A DNA stretch of 64,000 nucleotides from Thereva unica (taxonomy: Eukaryota; Arthropoda; Insecta; Diptera; Therevidae): contig OX465283.1 in NCBI GenBank assembly GCA_949987705.1, positions 165,927,850 through 165,991,849 of the forward strand. Reading direction: 5' to 3'. This document shows positions 56,171 through 64,000 of this stretch, one piece after another; position 1 is the first letter of the stretch; each line of letters starts with the position of its first letter. Below the pieces are notes generated by a model that was given only the letters and a program-made list of their open reading frames with translations, had not been told where the DNA came from and searched no databases. A program made the translations under genes and the position numbers.

Positions 56171-56410
56171 GTTGCATTACAAGCATTTTACTACAAAAGT
56201 AATTTGTATCTAAATTAGAGAAGCCTCACCTCTAAATTAGTAACATACATTCTTTTTTGGGGGTTGTTGCTAAGTTTTTACAAAGGAATCTCTGTTTGTA
56301 AAAACTTAGCAACAACCCCCCAAAAAAGACAACATGTAACCAAGTTTAGAGTTAGAGCTTCTCTAACTTAGATACAAATTACTTCTCTAGTAAAATGCTT
56401 GTAATGCAAC
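56171..56410. mobile_element. 240-bp hairpin MITE
   Basis: GTTGCATTACAAGCATTTTA at the left is exactly matched by its inverse, TAAAATGCTTGTAATGCAAC, at the right. The inverted arms run 56171-56284 and 56295-56410 with a 10-bp loop. The inner 30 bp, including GGGGTTGTTGCTAAGTTTTT, also pair nearly perfectly. The middle of the arms has small indels. No target duplication is evident. Confidence 0.7.
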
Positions 56411-57879
56411 TATCCCTTCCTCGCCAATCATACACCATTAACGTTTAATGACTGTCGGTTAACGATTTTCATCATGTTTATTTTTTACCAAAATTTCATT
56501 ACAACATAGCCCAGCTTTGTTGTTGTTCCCAAGTTAAAAATCGTTAAAAAAAAAATCCAGCAACAATGCAGCCCTGTCGACTGCTTCTACCTAAGGGTAG
56601 TGGTATTCTTGTTCCGCGCCACCATTAAATCCAATTCACTCCCGTTATATACCGGTAATTACTGTCACGTGACAGCAGAAGAGGGTAACAATGGTGGCAT
56701 AGATCGTTCTCTACATCTAACTGAACGAGCTATATACATATTGTATTGTATATATATAGATACGCAGCCATGCGGTGTGCTATAAACAGCACAAGTGAAG
56801 GTGGAGACACACAAATCTACACTCAACATTAATGCTATACTATACAAGATCTATGTGGGAATTCAGGTCCTATACCGACATCTATATAGAGGGCTCTGTA
56901 TGTATATATATACACTTACCATTTTCGTTTTGCAATTTCATTAAATTCCAGCATCCCGCCATAAATCTTCCGATAAAGGTGGTTTGAGTTTAGGACGACA
57001 TTTCGTTTTTCCCCGAAAAGCAAAGGAAAACCCTAAGAGAACAGGAAAAATCCATCCCACAAAAGGATGCCTGAGAGAAGAAAATGCGGCGGAGGGGGGA
57101 CAAGAGCCAAGAGATGGCAAATTTTTGTCGTTCCTTGAATAAGAAAAGAAGAAAAAGCGTCGAAAAATGGAAGAATTTTCGATAACTCCCTTTTGTAGTT
57201 GTTTGATTGGTTCTATGGCTCTTCGCCGGAACCTTGCAACTCCCACCAACATGGCCCTCTAGTCGGTATAACCCGTTCTGCCGCCGCCGCAACTGCTCTC
57301 CAGCTTCTTTCGTTTAGGAAAATAGTTTTTCAATATTTCCGGGGGAAAACTATTGAGTTTTAAACTTTTTTATTTACTGCAGTTGATGTCAACTTTAAGT
57401 TTTATCATGTTTCCCCTTCGCATAAAATTTAAAGTTGCTCATTTTATTAAATATTTATCTAGAGACACTTATCTGCCCATAGCTCTCTAATATTCAGTTT
57501 TTTTTCCACAAAACTTATTTGAAAATTTAGTTTTATTATTATTACGCCATTTATAGACTAGTGCTTAAGATAATACTCATTTAAAACTAATTGAAACTTT
57601 AGTTTGTAGTAGGACTATTTCACAGTTATAATGTTAGTAAGAATAGAGTTAACCCCTATCATACAGAAGGCGCACTTCTTAGCTGAACCAAGAAAGGTTT
57701 ACCTACTCAGCACAACCAAGCGCTGAGATGAGGCTCAACACCCAAAAGCATGCAAACATAAAAATTAGTAAATTAAATTAACATGTAACCAACGCAAGCA
57801 ACAGGAAACATAAGTGGTCACGTGAGATTTAAACGACTGCTTTCAAGGATATCTTTACCAATGCTTGAACATGCGGTTT
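56411..57879. other. no gene recognised
   Basis: Frames of about 100 codons at 56941-57292 on the minus strand overlap one another and resemble nothing known. AT-rich near 57360-57620. Confidence 0.4.
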
Positions 57880-59034
57880 ACAGGTTCAAATCTGCCGTAA
57901 TTCGTGTTCGAGGAGTTGATTTGTAAAAGAGGTGGTCCTCTCAGGTTATAACGACTCTCTCTAAACGATGCACGGCGACCTAGACCACCTGAATCAACCT
58001 TTCCATTAAGGAGCTGGATGAACAAATACACAACATCGCCACCTCACGACGCTTATGAAGAGAGCTCAAGTTGAGTTACTTAAGCCGAGATTCATATGAT
58101 GGAAGAACTAATGGATTTTCCCAATGAAGATGATTCAGTGCGAATCTAACGAACCTTCGTTGTACCGATTCAATAGTTCGAACATGCGAAGAGTAGTGAG
58201 GAGACCAAACCTGGGACGCATATTCGAGTAATGTTCTGACAGGGAAAATGTATAGGTGTTTAGTAATTAAGGGGTTGTTAAATTCTTTGGACCACCTTTT
58301 AATAAAACCCAGGACTAAACTACCTCTGGAAGAGATATAGTTGATGTGAGTGGAAAAATCCAGCTTACTCTATCAAACCTAATCCCTAGATCTTTAAAAA
58401 AATTAACACGAGGCATACCCTCATCTGAAAAGGTGTTGTTAAAAATTATATGATCACGTCTCCTACTAAAAGTCATGACTTCACATTTACCAATATTAAG
58501 AACTAGGTTGTTGTTAGCACACCAAGAGTAAAAGATGTCAAGGTCAACTTGCAAAAGTTTGCAATCCTCAATACTCTTTATGTGACGGTACAATTTGATG
58601 TCATCAGGGTAAATCAGAATTCTACAGTGTCTTAGCAAGGGAACAATGTCATCAATTGACAAGATAAAGAGAAGAGGGCCAAGATGACTTCCTTGAGGGA
58701 CACCGGATGTCGCTTCAATGGAAGCTGATTTGGAACCATGAAAAAGAACTTGGTAGGTCCTGTCAGCTAAATAAGACTGGAACCATACTAGAAGGGCTGG
58801 CGGAAAGCCAAGCTTACTTAATTTTAGAATTATAATGGAATGGGAGAGCTTGTCAAATGCTTTACTAAAATCAGTGTACGCACAATCAGTTTGACAACCA
58901 GAAACGAAGCCCTCGACAGCATGAGAAGTGAACTCAAGATTGGTGGTAGTGTACTCACTATTATAAGATAAGATAAATAAAACTAGATATTTGGTAGGAC
59001 TGAACACAAAAGAATAAGCATGAATACAAACCAA
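57880..59034 (-). pseudogene. Jockey-type LINE reverse transcriptase remnant, YPDD active site
   Basis: The minus-strand frame 59034-58315 is open for 239 codons. It carries GCQTDCAYTDFSKAFDKLSH (palm motif A), FPPALLVWFQSYLADRTYQV, ATSGVPQGSHLGPLLFILSI (motif B), IYPDDIKLYRHI where YADD is expected (A to P), and NNNLVLNIGKCEVMTFSRRR (motif D/E). After a frameshift near 58370 another frame gives VLGFIKRWSKEF, RTLLEYASQVWSPHYSSHV, then TIESVQRRFVRFALNHLHW and LPSYESRLK (thumb), with a stop at about 58057. Decayed C-terminal sequence follows to about 57880. Endonuclease and ORF1 are absent: a 5'-truncated dead copy, of a different subfamily from the intact element at 60830-64000. Confidence 0.8.
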
Positions 59035-59227
59035 ACAGACTAGTTAAAAAACTAAGAGAATAATTCGCAGTGTTTGCCTAAATAATTATTACATGTATTG
59101 TGCTATTCTTACTGTTAATAGAACTTCGCAAATGATCAGGAGATGGCCTAAAGCGTACCATATTCAGGACATCTTAGCTTCAACAGCGGCTTAGTCAGCT
59201 TCGTCACTGAATTGGTTCCACGTTTCG

Positions 59228-60060
59228 GTGTACCTCTTGAAATCACAACTGACCAAGTCGCTTAATGCGATTCGAAACTTTTCACTGAAATTGCCAAACT
59301 ACTCTGTATTCACCAAATTAGGAAAACCGACTATAATCCCCAAACAGTCTAGCTCTAGATGCTTACAGTCCGTTGTAATATGGGTCGATCTTGTTGAAAA
59401 TGAACGATTACAAAAAACCCGCATCGTCCACTGGTTGTATACAGCCGTGATCAGACCTATACTTATGCATTGCATATTGGTATGGTGGACGGTATTACAA
59501 AGATCACGTATCGTAAGATACTGGAAAGGGGCCAGAGAACAGCTGAGCCGTGTATTATGGGAAACTGTAGGGCAGAAGAGCTTGCTAGACTGGGAGCCGA
59601 AGTGGAAAAGACACCCCACTTAACCCAGATGGGAATGCCCTTAGTCACCTATAAACTGGCTGCAATAAAAATAAGCATAGTCCGAGCTGGGCTGCGATGG
59701 ACCACAGCAACAGTGTGCCGCACTCTTCACACAATATGGCCGACTTTGGACGCAAGGCAGAATCTCTTGTTCAGTTGAACAAAAACGAGATAAGCCATGC
59801 AGTGAAAGTGCTGACCGGTCATTGTCCCTTTGGCCCGCACGCCGAAAGATTGGGACTTCCCAAATGGGACTTATGCAGAAGTTGTGGTAATGAAGATGAA
59901 GAAGGAACTGTCTCCCATCTTCTCTGTACATATCCCGCCCTTGCAAAGAAAAGAGGGACCTTCCTCGGCTCACCTTTCCACCTTTAAGCGAGCCGTAAAA
60001 TACTGGGGTTCCTGACCTTTGTCGCTTTATCAAAAGCTACAAATGGCTTGAAATGGCCTG
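59228..60060 (+). pseudogene. I/R1-type LINE remnant with RNase H end and C-terminal zinc knuckle
   Basis: Three frames in order. WLYTAVIRPILMHCILVWWT (59428-59490) is the reverse-transcriptase thumb. GNCRAEELARLGAEVEKTPH (about 59560) matches the GN..AD.LA.+G end of RNase H, followed by RWTTATVCRTLHTIWPTLDA. The frame 59697-59987 has ISHAVKVLTGHCPFGPHAER and LPKWDLCRSCGNEDEEGTVS-HLLC, a C-x2-C-x8-H-x4-C knuckle typical after RNase H in these elements. The RNase H core between thumb and GN..AD is deleted. A short ATAAAC hexanucleotide run at 60079-60102 could be its 3' tail. Inactive. Confidence 0.7.
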
Positions 60061-60371
60061 AACTTTGTGCCAACATTAGACATAAACATAAACATAAACA
60101 GTTTATTCATTTAAAACATAAGAGTTAATACAGAGCTTACAATTATTAAGAAAAAAATACTAGTCCATAGGACGACTGTAATGAAAGTAATAGTAGTAGT
60201 ACTTAGATACTAAGTTAACATAAAAAGTAGGAACAGCGGGGTTAGAATAGATGTATAAGCCGGAGCCAGGTGAATAGTCTGGCTCGAAAAATCTTAATTA
60301 TGGTTATCACTTTTTTTTTAATTTTTTTTTTTTTATTTTTTTTATTTTTATAATTTTTTTTTTTTTTTTTT

Positions 60372-60421
<50 letters not shown>

Positions 60422-60825
60422 TACATAAGCCTGATTATTCATGCTGGTTAAATAACAAACTGAAGTTCAGTCTTCGCTTGGTTAGATTAAATTTAAATTA
60501 ATTTAATTGCACTTCGGGCTTAAGAATATAATACTTTACTTTTAGAAAAGAATAAAAAAAAAATAAATTAAAGTTGATAAATTAAAATAAAAATAACAAT
60601 AAATTAAATTAAATTAAATTGCACTTCAGGTTGCATCTCTTAATATAGTTTGGGACTTAACTCTAGGTATCAAAAGGCTGTCAGCATGTCAGCGTTATAT
60701 TAAAATTAACAATTAAATTAGGAATTAACAGCTTCTTAATTTTAAAATTACTAAGGTTTACTTAGAGTGTAAATTCAGGTAACATTGGGTCAGCGGTGAT
60801 ATCAGAACGAGAGTTATGGTAGGTT

Positions 60826-60829
<4 letters not shown>
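60061..60829. other. A/T-rich spacer with long T tract
   Basis: It holds an ATAAAC run (60079-60102), an almost pure T tract from 60309 to 60419 and an ATTAA-type pentanucleotide run (60598-60618). ATTGCACTTC occurs twice, near 60508 and 60616. The T tract is an A tract on the minus strand and might be the tail of a truncated LINE, but no LINE body is recognisable above it. The long lysine-rich frame across the tract is an artefact. Confidence 0.5.
60309..60419. repeat. poly(T) tract
   Basis: About 110 bp of T broken by single A or AA steps. Assembly length is probably unreliable here. Confidence 0.8.

Positions 60830-60864
<35 letters not shown>
60830..60864 (-). other. LINE 3' poly(A) tail
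   Basis: Thirty-five uninterrupted T on the plus strand, directly after the short 3' UTR of the LINE on the minus strand. It marks the integration point; the plus-strand base to its left is the C of GGTTAAAC. Confidence 0.85.
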
Positions 60865-60869
<5 letters not shown>

Positions 60870-60885
60870 AATGCACTCCGCACCC

Positions 60886-63828
60886 CTACCCCCTATTGTG
60901 GAGCGAGTCTCGGCCAGTGTAGAAGCCAGTGGGGGAGTCGGCGAAGTTGAGAGGTCCCAGGTAGTATGAGGTTGAGGGTGCTCTGTCGGACCAGCACTTT
61001 TTGACTAAAGGGTTCTCGTGGAATTGTAGCCTGGCTGATCGAGTTCTCCATTTCTCTTTTAGGTAGACCAGAAGCGGGGTTACGTTGGCCCTATCGTGCA
61101 GCTCAAGGTTGGAGAAATATCTATTTCTGGATTTATATCTAATGGAGCAGCATTGACGGAGGATCTTTCTTTCCAACTTTTCGAGGCAATTTGCCCAGGT
61201 AGGGGAAATTGTGTGCCAGCAGGGGAATCCGTAGCTTATTACAGGCCTAATAAGCTGTTTATACAATAGCAGCTTTGACTTCATATTAAGCTTGCTATTG
61301 AATTTTAGAACCGGACTGAGTAGCCCCAGGATGGCCTTGACTTTAGAGATTGTTATTTTGGCGTGCTGATTGAACTTGAGCAAGTGGTTAAAGTTAATCC
61401 CCAGGTACTTAAGTGATTTATTTACTTTGATTTCAGTGTTATTGAGGTTAATTCTGAGGGTCCCACACTCGCTCGCTACACCCCTCCTTCCTCTACCCCA
61501 AGCATTTCGGAAGGCAATAAGTTTGGTTTTGTTGTGATTGAGATATAGTCCCCATGTGCTAAAGAAACGTTGGATAATTGAGATGTGCTTACAGAGCCAT
61601 TCCATGCTCTTAAAGGTGCTGCGATCGGACGCATAGACTAGAGTGTCGTCTGCATATAGGATTGCTTTGGAGTTAGAATTGGGGACAGAGTGCGGCAGGT
61701 CATGGAGATAAATGTTGAAGAGTTTGGGCCCCAGTATGGAGCCCTGCGGAACACCTGACCTGACTGGCACCGGACCGGATAGAGAATCGTTGATTTGTAC
61801 GGACAGGGTACGGTCGGCAAGAAAACTGTGGATTAGCTTGAGAATGTGGGTGGGGAAATTGAGCCGGGACATCTTATAAATGAGGCCGGTATGCCAGACT
61901 GAGTCGAATGCAGCTTTGATGTCCAGCGAGCAGGCGACAGTAGCGTTTCGTAGCCTAAGGCTGTTGGAGATATCATTGTGGAAGACAAGCAGGGCATGCT
62001 CGGTGGAGTGAGAGGCTTTGAAGCCAAACTGTTCGTGTGGGATTAGATTATGCTGAATGCAGTAGTGGTCCAGGTCAAGAGAGATGGCTCTTTCGAGGAT
62101 TTTTCCAAGGTTGGAAAGGGAGGAGATGGGCCGGAAACCCGAGGGGGAGGTCGGTCGCTCACCTTTTTTGGGGATAGGGATTAGCTTGGAGACCTTCCAT
62201 GCCCTAGGGAAGTAGCAGTTGTTGATACAGTTGTTGAGAATTGTTAGGAGTGGGGAGGAGATAAAAGGGTAAAGTTTTTTGATAATATAGTTGGAGAAGT
62301 TGTCGAAACCGGCCGATTTTTTCCCGTTGAGGGAAAGGATGATGTTATCGAGTGTCTGGGGGGTGATGTGAGGGGCTGATAGGTTTTCGCTGCAGGAGTC
62401 GATTGAGGAGAAGTTAAAAGGGGGAATGTGTTGGTGTAGGCGAAGTGCTTCCACCGACCGGATGACAAGCTCCCTGTTAGAGGAGTTATAAACTGGCTGC
62501 CTAAGAGTGTACATGTCACCATAATAGGCGGCAAATGATTCGGCGACGTCGTTAGGGCAGGAAAGGGGGCCTGACATGAGGCCTACGAAAGGGGGCGGAC
62601 GTTTGCGACCAACAATTCTATTGATATCTTTGTAAAGGGAAGGCCCAGGTTTCATTGCCCTGAGTTTATTTTGGAAGGAAGAGTTAAGAAAACTAGACAC
62701 TCGAGCCTCGACTATACGATTTAACAGCTCGATTTCTTTTGAAAGTTCCAGGGATCGGGGTGTGTGGTGGAAGAGGTTCCTCTCCAGCATCCGTTTGAGG
62801 TTGCTTCTCCATTTCTTGCGGGTTCTGAATAGACTTTGTATGTCTGCAGGAAGTCTGTCGAGAAATCTGAGAGGCTTAGATGGAGCTTCCCTGTCAAGAA
62901 GGGAAAGGAAATTGGAATTTAGGAGCTGAATGGCAGAGTCAATGTCGTTATTGCTAAGGTTTGAGTTGGGGGAGAGAGAAGGGCTAAGAGAGTTTCGTAA
63001 TTGGGTTCCCATTTGTTCCCAGTTTACATTGTCGAGGGAACGGAACATAGGCACCGTTGTGATGGCGGGCTGAAGGGCCGAGAACTCGAAGTCGAGGACT
63101 ACTGCGTAATGATCGGAGAAGGAGGGAGAGGTGGAGCAGTCCTGGATAAGGATATTCCCGGAGAGTTTGTGAGATACCAAAAATAGATCGATACAGCTAG
63201 AGGAGCGAGGGAATGTGGGGCCGCCGGGGCCAATGATCTGGAAGAAATCCTGAAGGGGGTTCCTGGTACTCCAATCCCTGAGAAGCTTTCCATTTCTGTT
63301 AGTAATTAGGTTGCTCCAGTCCTGATGTTTGGCGTTGAGATCCCCTGCTAAGAGTATACCCTCGTAGTTGGCTTCGAGCCCGTTAAGGTGCTGCATCAGT
63401 GTGTTAAATTCCGGAGAGCTAACGTCCGTCGGAAGGTAAAGAGATATAATTAGGAAAACATTGGGCCTGGCAGCAGTATTGTAAAGCAGCAGCTCCACGG
63501 CCACGAAGGTTAGGGGGAGGGGGGGAAAGATTTGTCTTGTGATGAATTTATTGCGGCAGAGAAGGGCAGTACCCTGGAGGGAGTTGTTTCTGTAGATGTT
63601 GTAACCGGGTATGCTTAATTTGGCTTTTTCGTGGAGATGAGTTTCCTGTAAACACAGGAAGTCGTATTGTTGATTTTGGATAAGGTCACGGAGGGACCAT
63701 TTCCGACTAGAAGAAACCAGGGAACCGACGTTGAGGGAGGCACATCTAATAGCCGTGGTATCCATCTCCGCAGAGGGTGAAATAGAACCCGATGATGACC
63801 AACCCCCTCTCCGCCTGGTCCCTTGCAT
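60886..63828 (-). CDS. LINE ORF2: AP-endonuclease/reverse transcriptase, intact
   Basis: An unbroken 980-codon frame. Residues 25-250 form the AP-type endonuclease that nicks target DNA: N33, QETH at 61-64, LAGDLNA at 160-166, SCIDLFLVS at 211-219, SDH at 238-240. A helical linker follows. Residues 490-770 are the reverse transcriptase: FRPIS at 565-569, LDIKAAFDSVW at 635-645 (motif A), SGVPQGSILGP at 691-701 (motif B), ILYADDTLVY at 723-732 with the catalytic aspartates at 727-728, LNHNKTKLI at 763-771. Thumb LIRPVISYG is at 859-867. There is no RNase H, as is usual for Jockey-clade proteins of this size. ATG 63828 is the first; the second, 63765 (MDTTAIRC), is at the usual place just before the endonuclease and overlaps the end of ORF1, so I think it the more likely start. 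All catalytic residues appear present: a potentially active enzyme. Confidence 0.9.
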   Translation of the reverse strand: MQGTRRRGGWSSSGSISPSAEMDTTAIRCASLNVGSLVSSSRKWSLRDLIQNQQYDFLCLQETHLHEKAKLSIPGYNIYRNNSLQGTALLCRNKFITRQIFPPLPLTFVAVELLLYNTAARPNVFLIISLYLPTDVSSPEFNTLMQHLNGLEANYEGILLAGDLNAKHQDWSNLITNRNGKLLRDWSTRNPLQDFFQIIGPGGPTFPRSSSCIDLFLVSHKLSGNILIQDCSTSPSFSDHYAVVLDFEFSALQPAITTVPMFRSLDNVNWEQMGTQLRNSLSPSLSPNSNLSNNDIDSAIQLLNSNFLSLLDREAPSKPLRFLDRLPADIQSLFRTRKKWRSNLKRMLERNLFHHTPRSLELSKEIELLNRIVEARVSSFLNSSFQNKLRAMKPGPSLYKDINRIVGRKRPPPFVGLMSGPLSCPNDVAESFAAYYGDMYTLRQPVYNSSNRELVIRSVEALRLHQHIPPFNFSSIDSCSENLSAPHITPQTLDNIILSLNGKKSAGFDNFSNYIIKKLYPFISSPLLTILNNCINNCYFPRAWKVSKLIPIPKKGERPTSPSGFRPISSLSNLGKILERAISLDLDHYCIQHNLIPHEQFGFKASHSTEHALLVFHNDISNSLRLRNATVACSLDIKAAFDSVWHTGLIYKMSRLNFPTHILKLIHSFLADRTLSVQINDSLSGPVPVRSGVPQGSILGPKLFNIYLHDLPHSVPNSNSKAILYADDTLVYASDRSTFKSMEWLCKHISIIQRFFSTWGLYLNHNKTKLIAFRNAWGRGRRGVASECGTLRINLNNTEIKVNKSLKYLGINFNHLLKFNQHAKITISKVKAILGLLSPVLKFNSKLNMKSKLLLYKQLIRPVISYGFPCWHTISPTWANCLEKLERKILRQCCSIRYKSRNRYFSNLELHDRANVTPLLVYLKEKWRTRSARLQFHENPLVKKCWSDRAPSTSYYLGPLNFADSPTGFYTGRDSLHNRG

Positions 63829-64000
63829 TATGGTACAAAGGGATGTGGCTCCTGATTTTCTGAATTAAGATATTTAATGGGACTCCGATTATGGGCTCAG
63901 GGTTGAGGAAGTCTTGGAGGCCGCTAGGGGCGTGGGCCGGCTGCCTTAGACAGTCGGCATAGGATTGGGAAGGGTTAGTTCCACTGTTACTGTGGCTAGA
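63746..64000 (-). CDS. LINE ORF1 (gag-like), C-terminal end
   Basis: An open minus-strand frame enters from the window edge and ends at TAG 63748-63746, giving 84 codons. It includes SQSYADCLRQPAHAPSGLQD and a hydrophobic GVPLNILIQKI stretch. Jockey-type ORF1 proteins often end with an SYA... segment followed by a short helical tail. Nucleic-acid-binding zinc knuckles, if present, lie outside the window. The stop falls 17 bp past the second ORF2 ATG, so the two frames overlap by 20 bp (or 83 bp from the first ATG). This suits coupled or reinitiated translation of ORF2. The identification leans mainly on position. Confidence 0.6.
   Translation of the reverse strand, partial: SSHSNSGTNPSQSYADCLRQPAHAPSGLQDFLNPEPIIGVPLNILIQKIRSHIPLYHNARDQAERGLVIIGFYFTLCGDGYHGY

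Larger units (their letters stand above)
60830..64000 (-). mobile_element. Jockey-like LINE, intact 3' part
   Basis: Running leftward from the window edge: end of ORF1 (63746-64000), ORF2 (60886-63828), a 3' UTR of about 21 bp, and a pure 35-bp A tail (T at 60830-60864 on the plus strand). The absence of stops or frameshifts in ORF2 and the unbroken tail indicate a recent insertion. The 5' end and the target duplication partner lie outside the window. Confidence 0.85.

Noticed and set aside
60242..60442. Lysine-rich protein on the minus strand
   Set aside because: It is a translation of an almost pure T tract and has no biological meaning as a protein.

Overview
The window looks like nuclear DNA of an arthropod, most likely an insect. 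It is AT-rich, has no bacterial operon structure and no long uninterrupted host gene. Its recognisable coding matter is almost entirely transposons typical of insect genomes: Jockey/CR1-, R1/I- and RTE-type LINEs, Tc1/mariner relatives, a Ty1/copia scrap, a tRNA-headed SINE and many short inverted-repeat elements. The insect order cannot be fixed from the sequence. I found no convincing complete host protein-coding gene; one weak candidate first exon lies at 6893-6979. Long stretches (about 11.3-15.3, 21-24, 25.4-29.3, 32-35, 36.4-39.1 and 42.7-45.4 kb) show nothing I can name and read like intergenic or intronic DNA.

Layout. 0-6.3 kb: a mariner-type terminus, a copia pol remnant (4429-4884), one complete and one partial SINE (5098-5732) and a candidate MITE (6028-6289). 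8.8-11.3 kb: a mariner scrap, a terminal-inverted-repeat element of a GTTTCCATG family, and an RTE-type reverse transcriptase remnant. 16-21 kb: two decayed mariner transposases, one inside its own inverted repeats (19978-20975), with a candidate LTR plus primer-binding site between them. 24-25.4 kb: a second GTTTCCATG element, a minisatellite and a MITE derived from the 20-kb mariner. 29.3-36.3 kb: an RTE remnant, a candidate solo LTR, and I- and R1-type LINE remnants. 39.1 kb: a MITE with an 8-bp target duplication. 41.8-42.7 and 45.4-46 kb: LINE scraps, MITEs and a SINE tail. 48.2-50.1 kb: a fold-back element with two nearly identical 657-bp arms. 50.1-52.6 kb: an RTE copy interrupted by a younger truncated copy of the same family, next to a third fragment in the opposite orientation. 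54.6-55.1 kb: a deleted mariner. 56.2 kb: a 240-bp hairpin. 57.9-60.1 kb: two LINE remnants. 60.8-64 kb: the 3' end of an apparently intact Jockey-like LINE, the only element here that looks young and possibly active.

How the parts relate. The genes do not form a pathway; the window records successive insertions. Autonomous LINEs supply reverse transcriptase that could have moved the SINE, and mariner transposases could have moved the MITEs sharing their ends. The best leads are the long hairpin (a possible source of endogenous siRNA), the self-nested RTE with its readable target duplication, the intact LINE, the tRNA-SINE family and the short MITE carrying two perfect cAMP-response-element palindromes.
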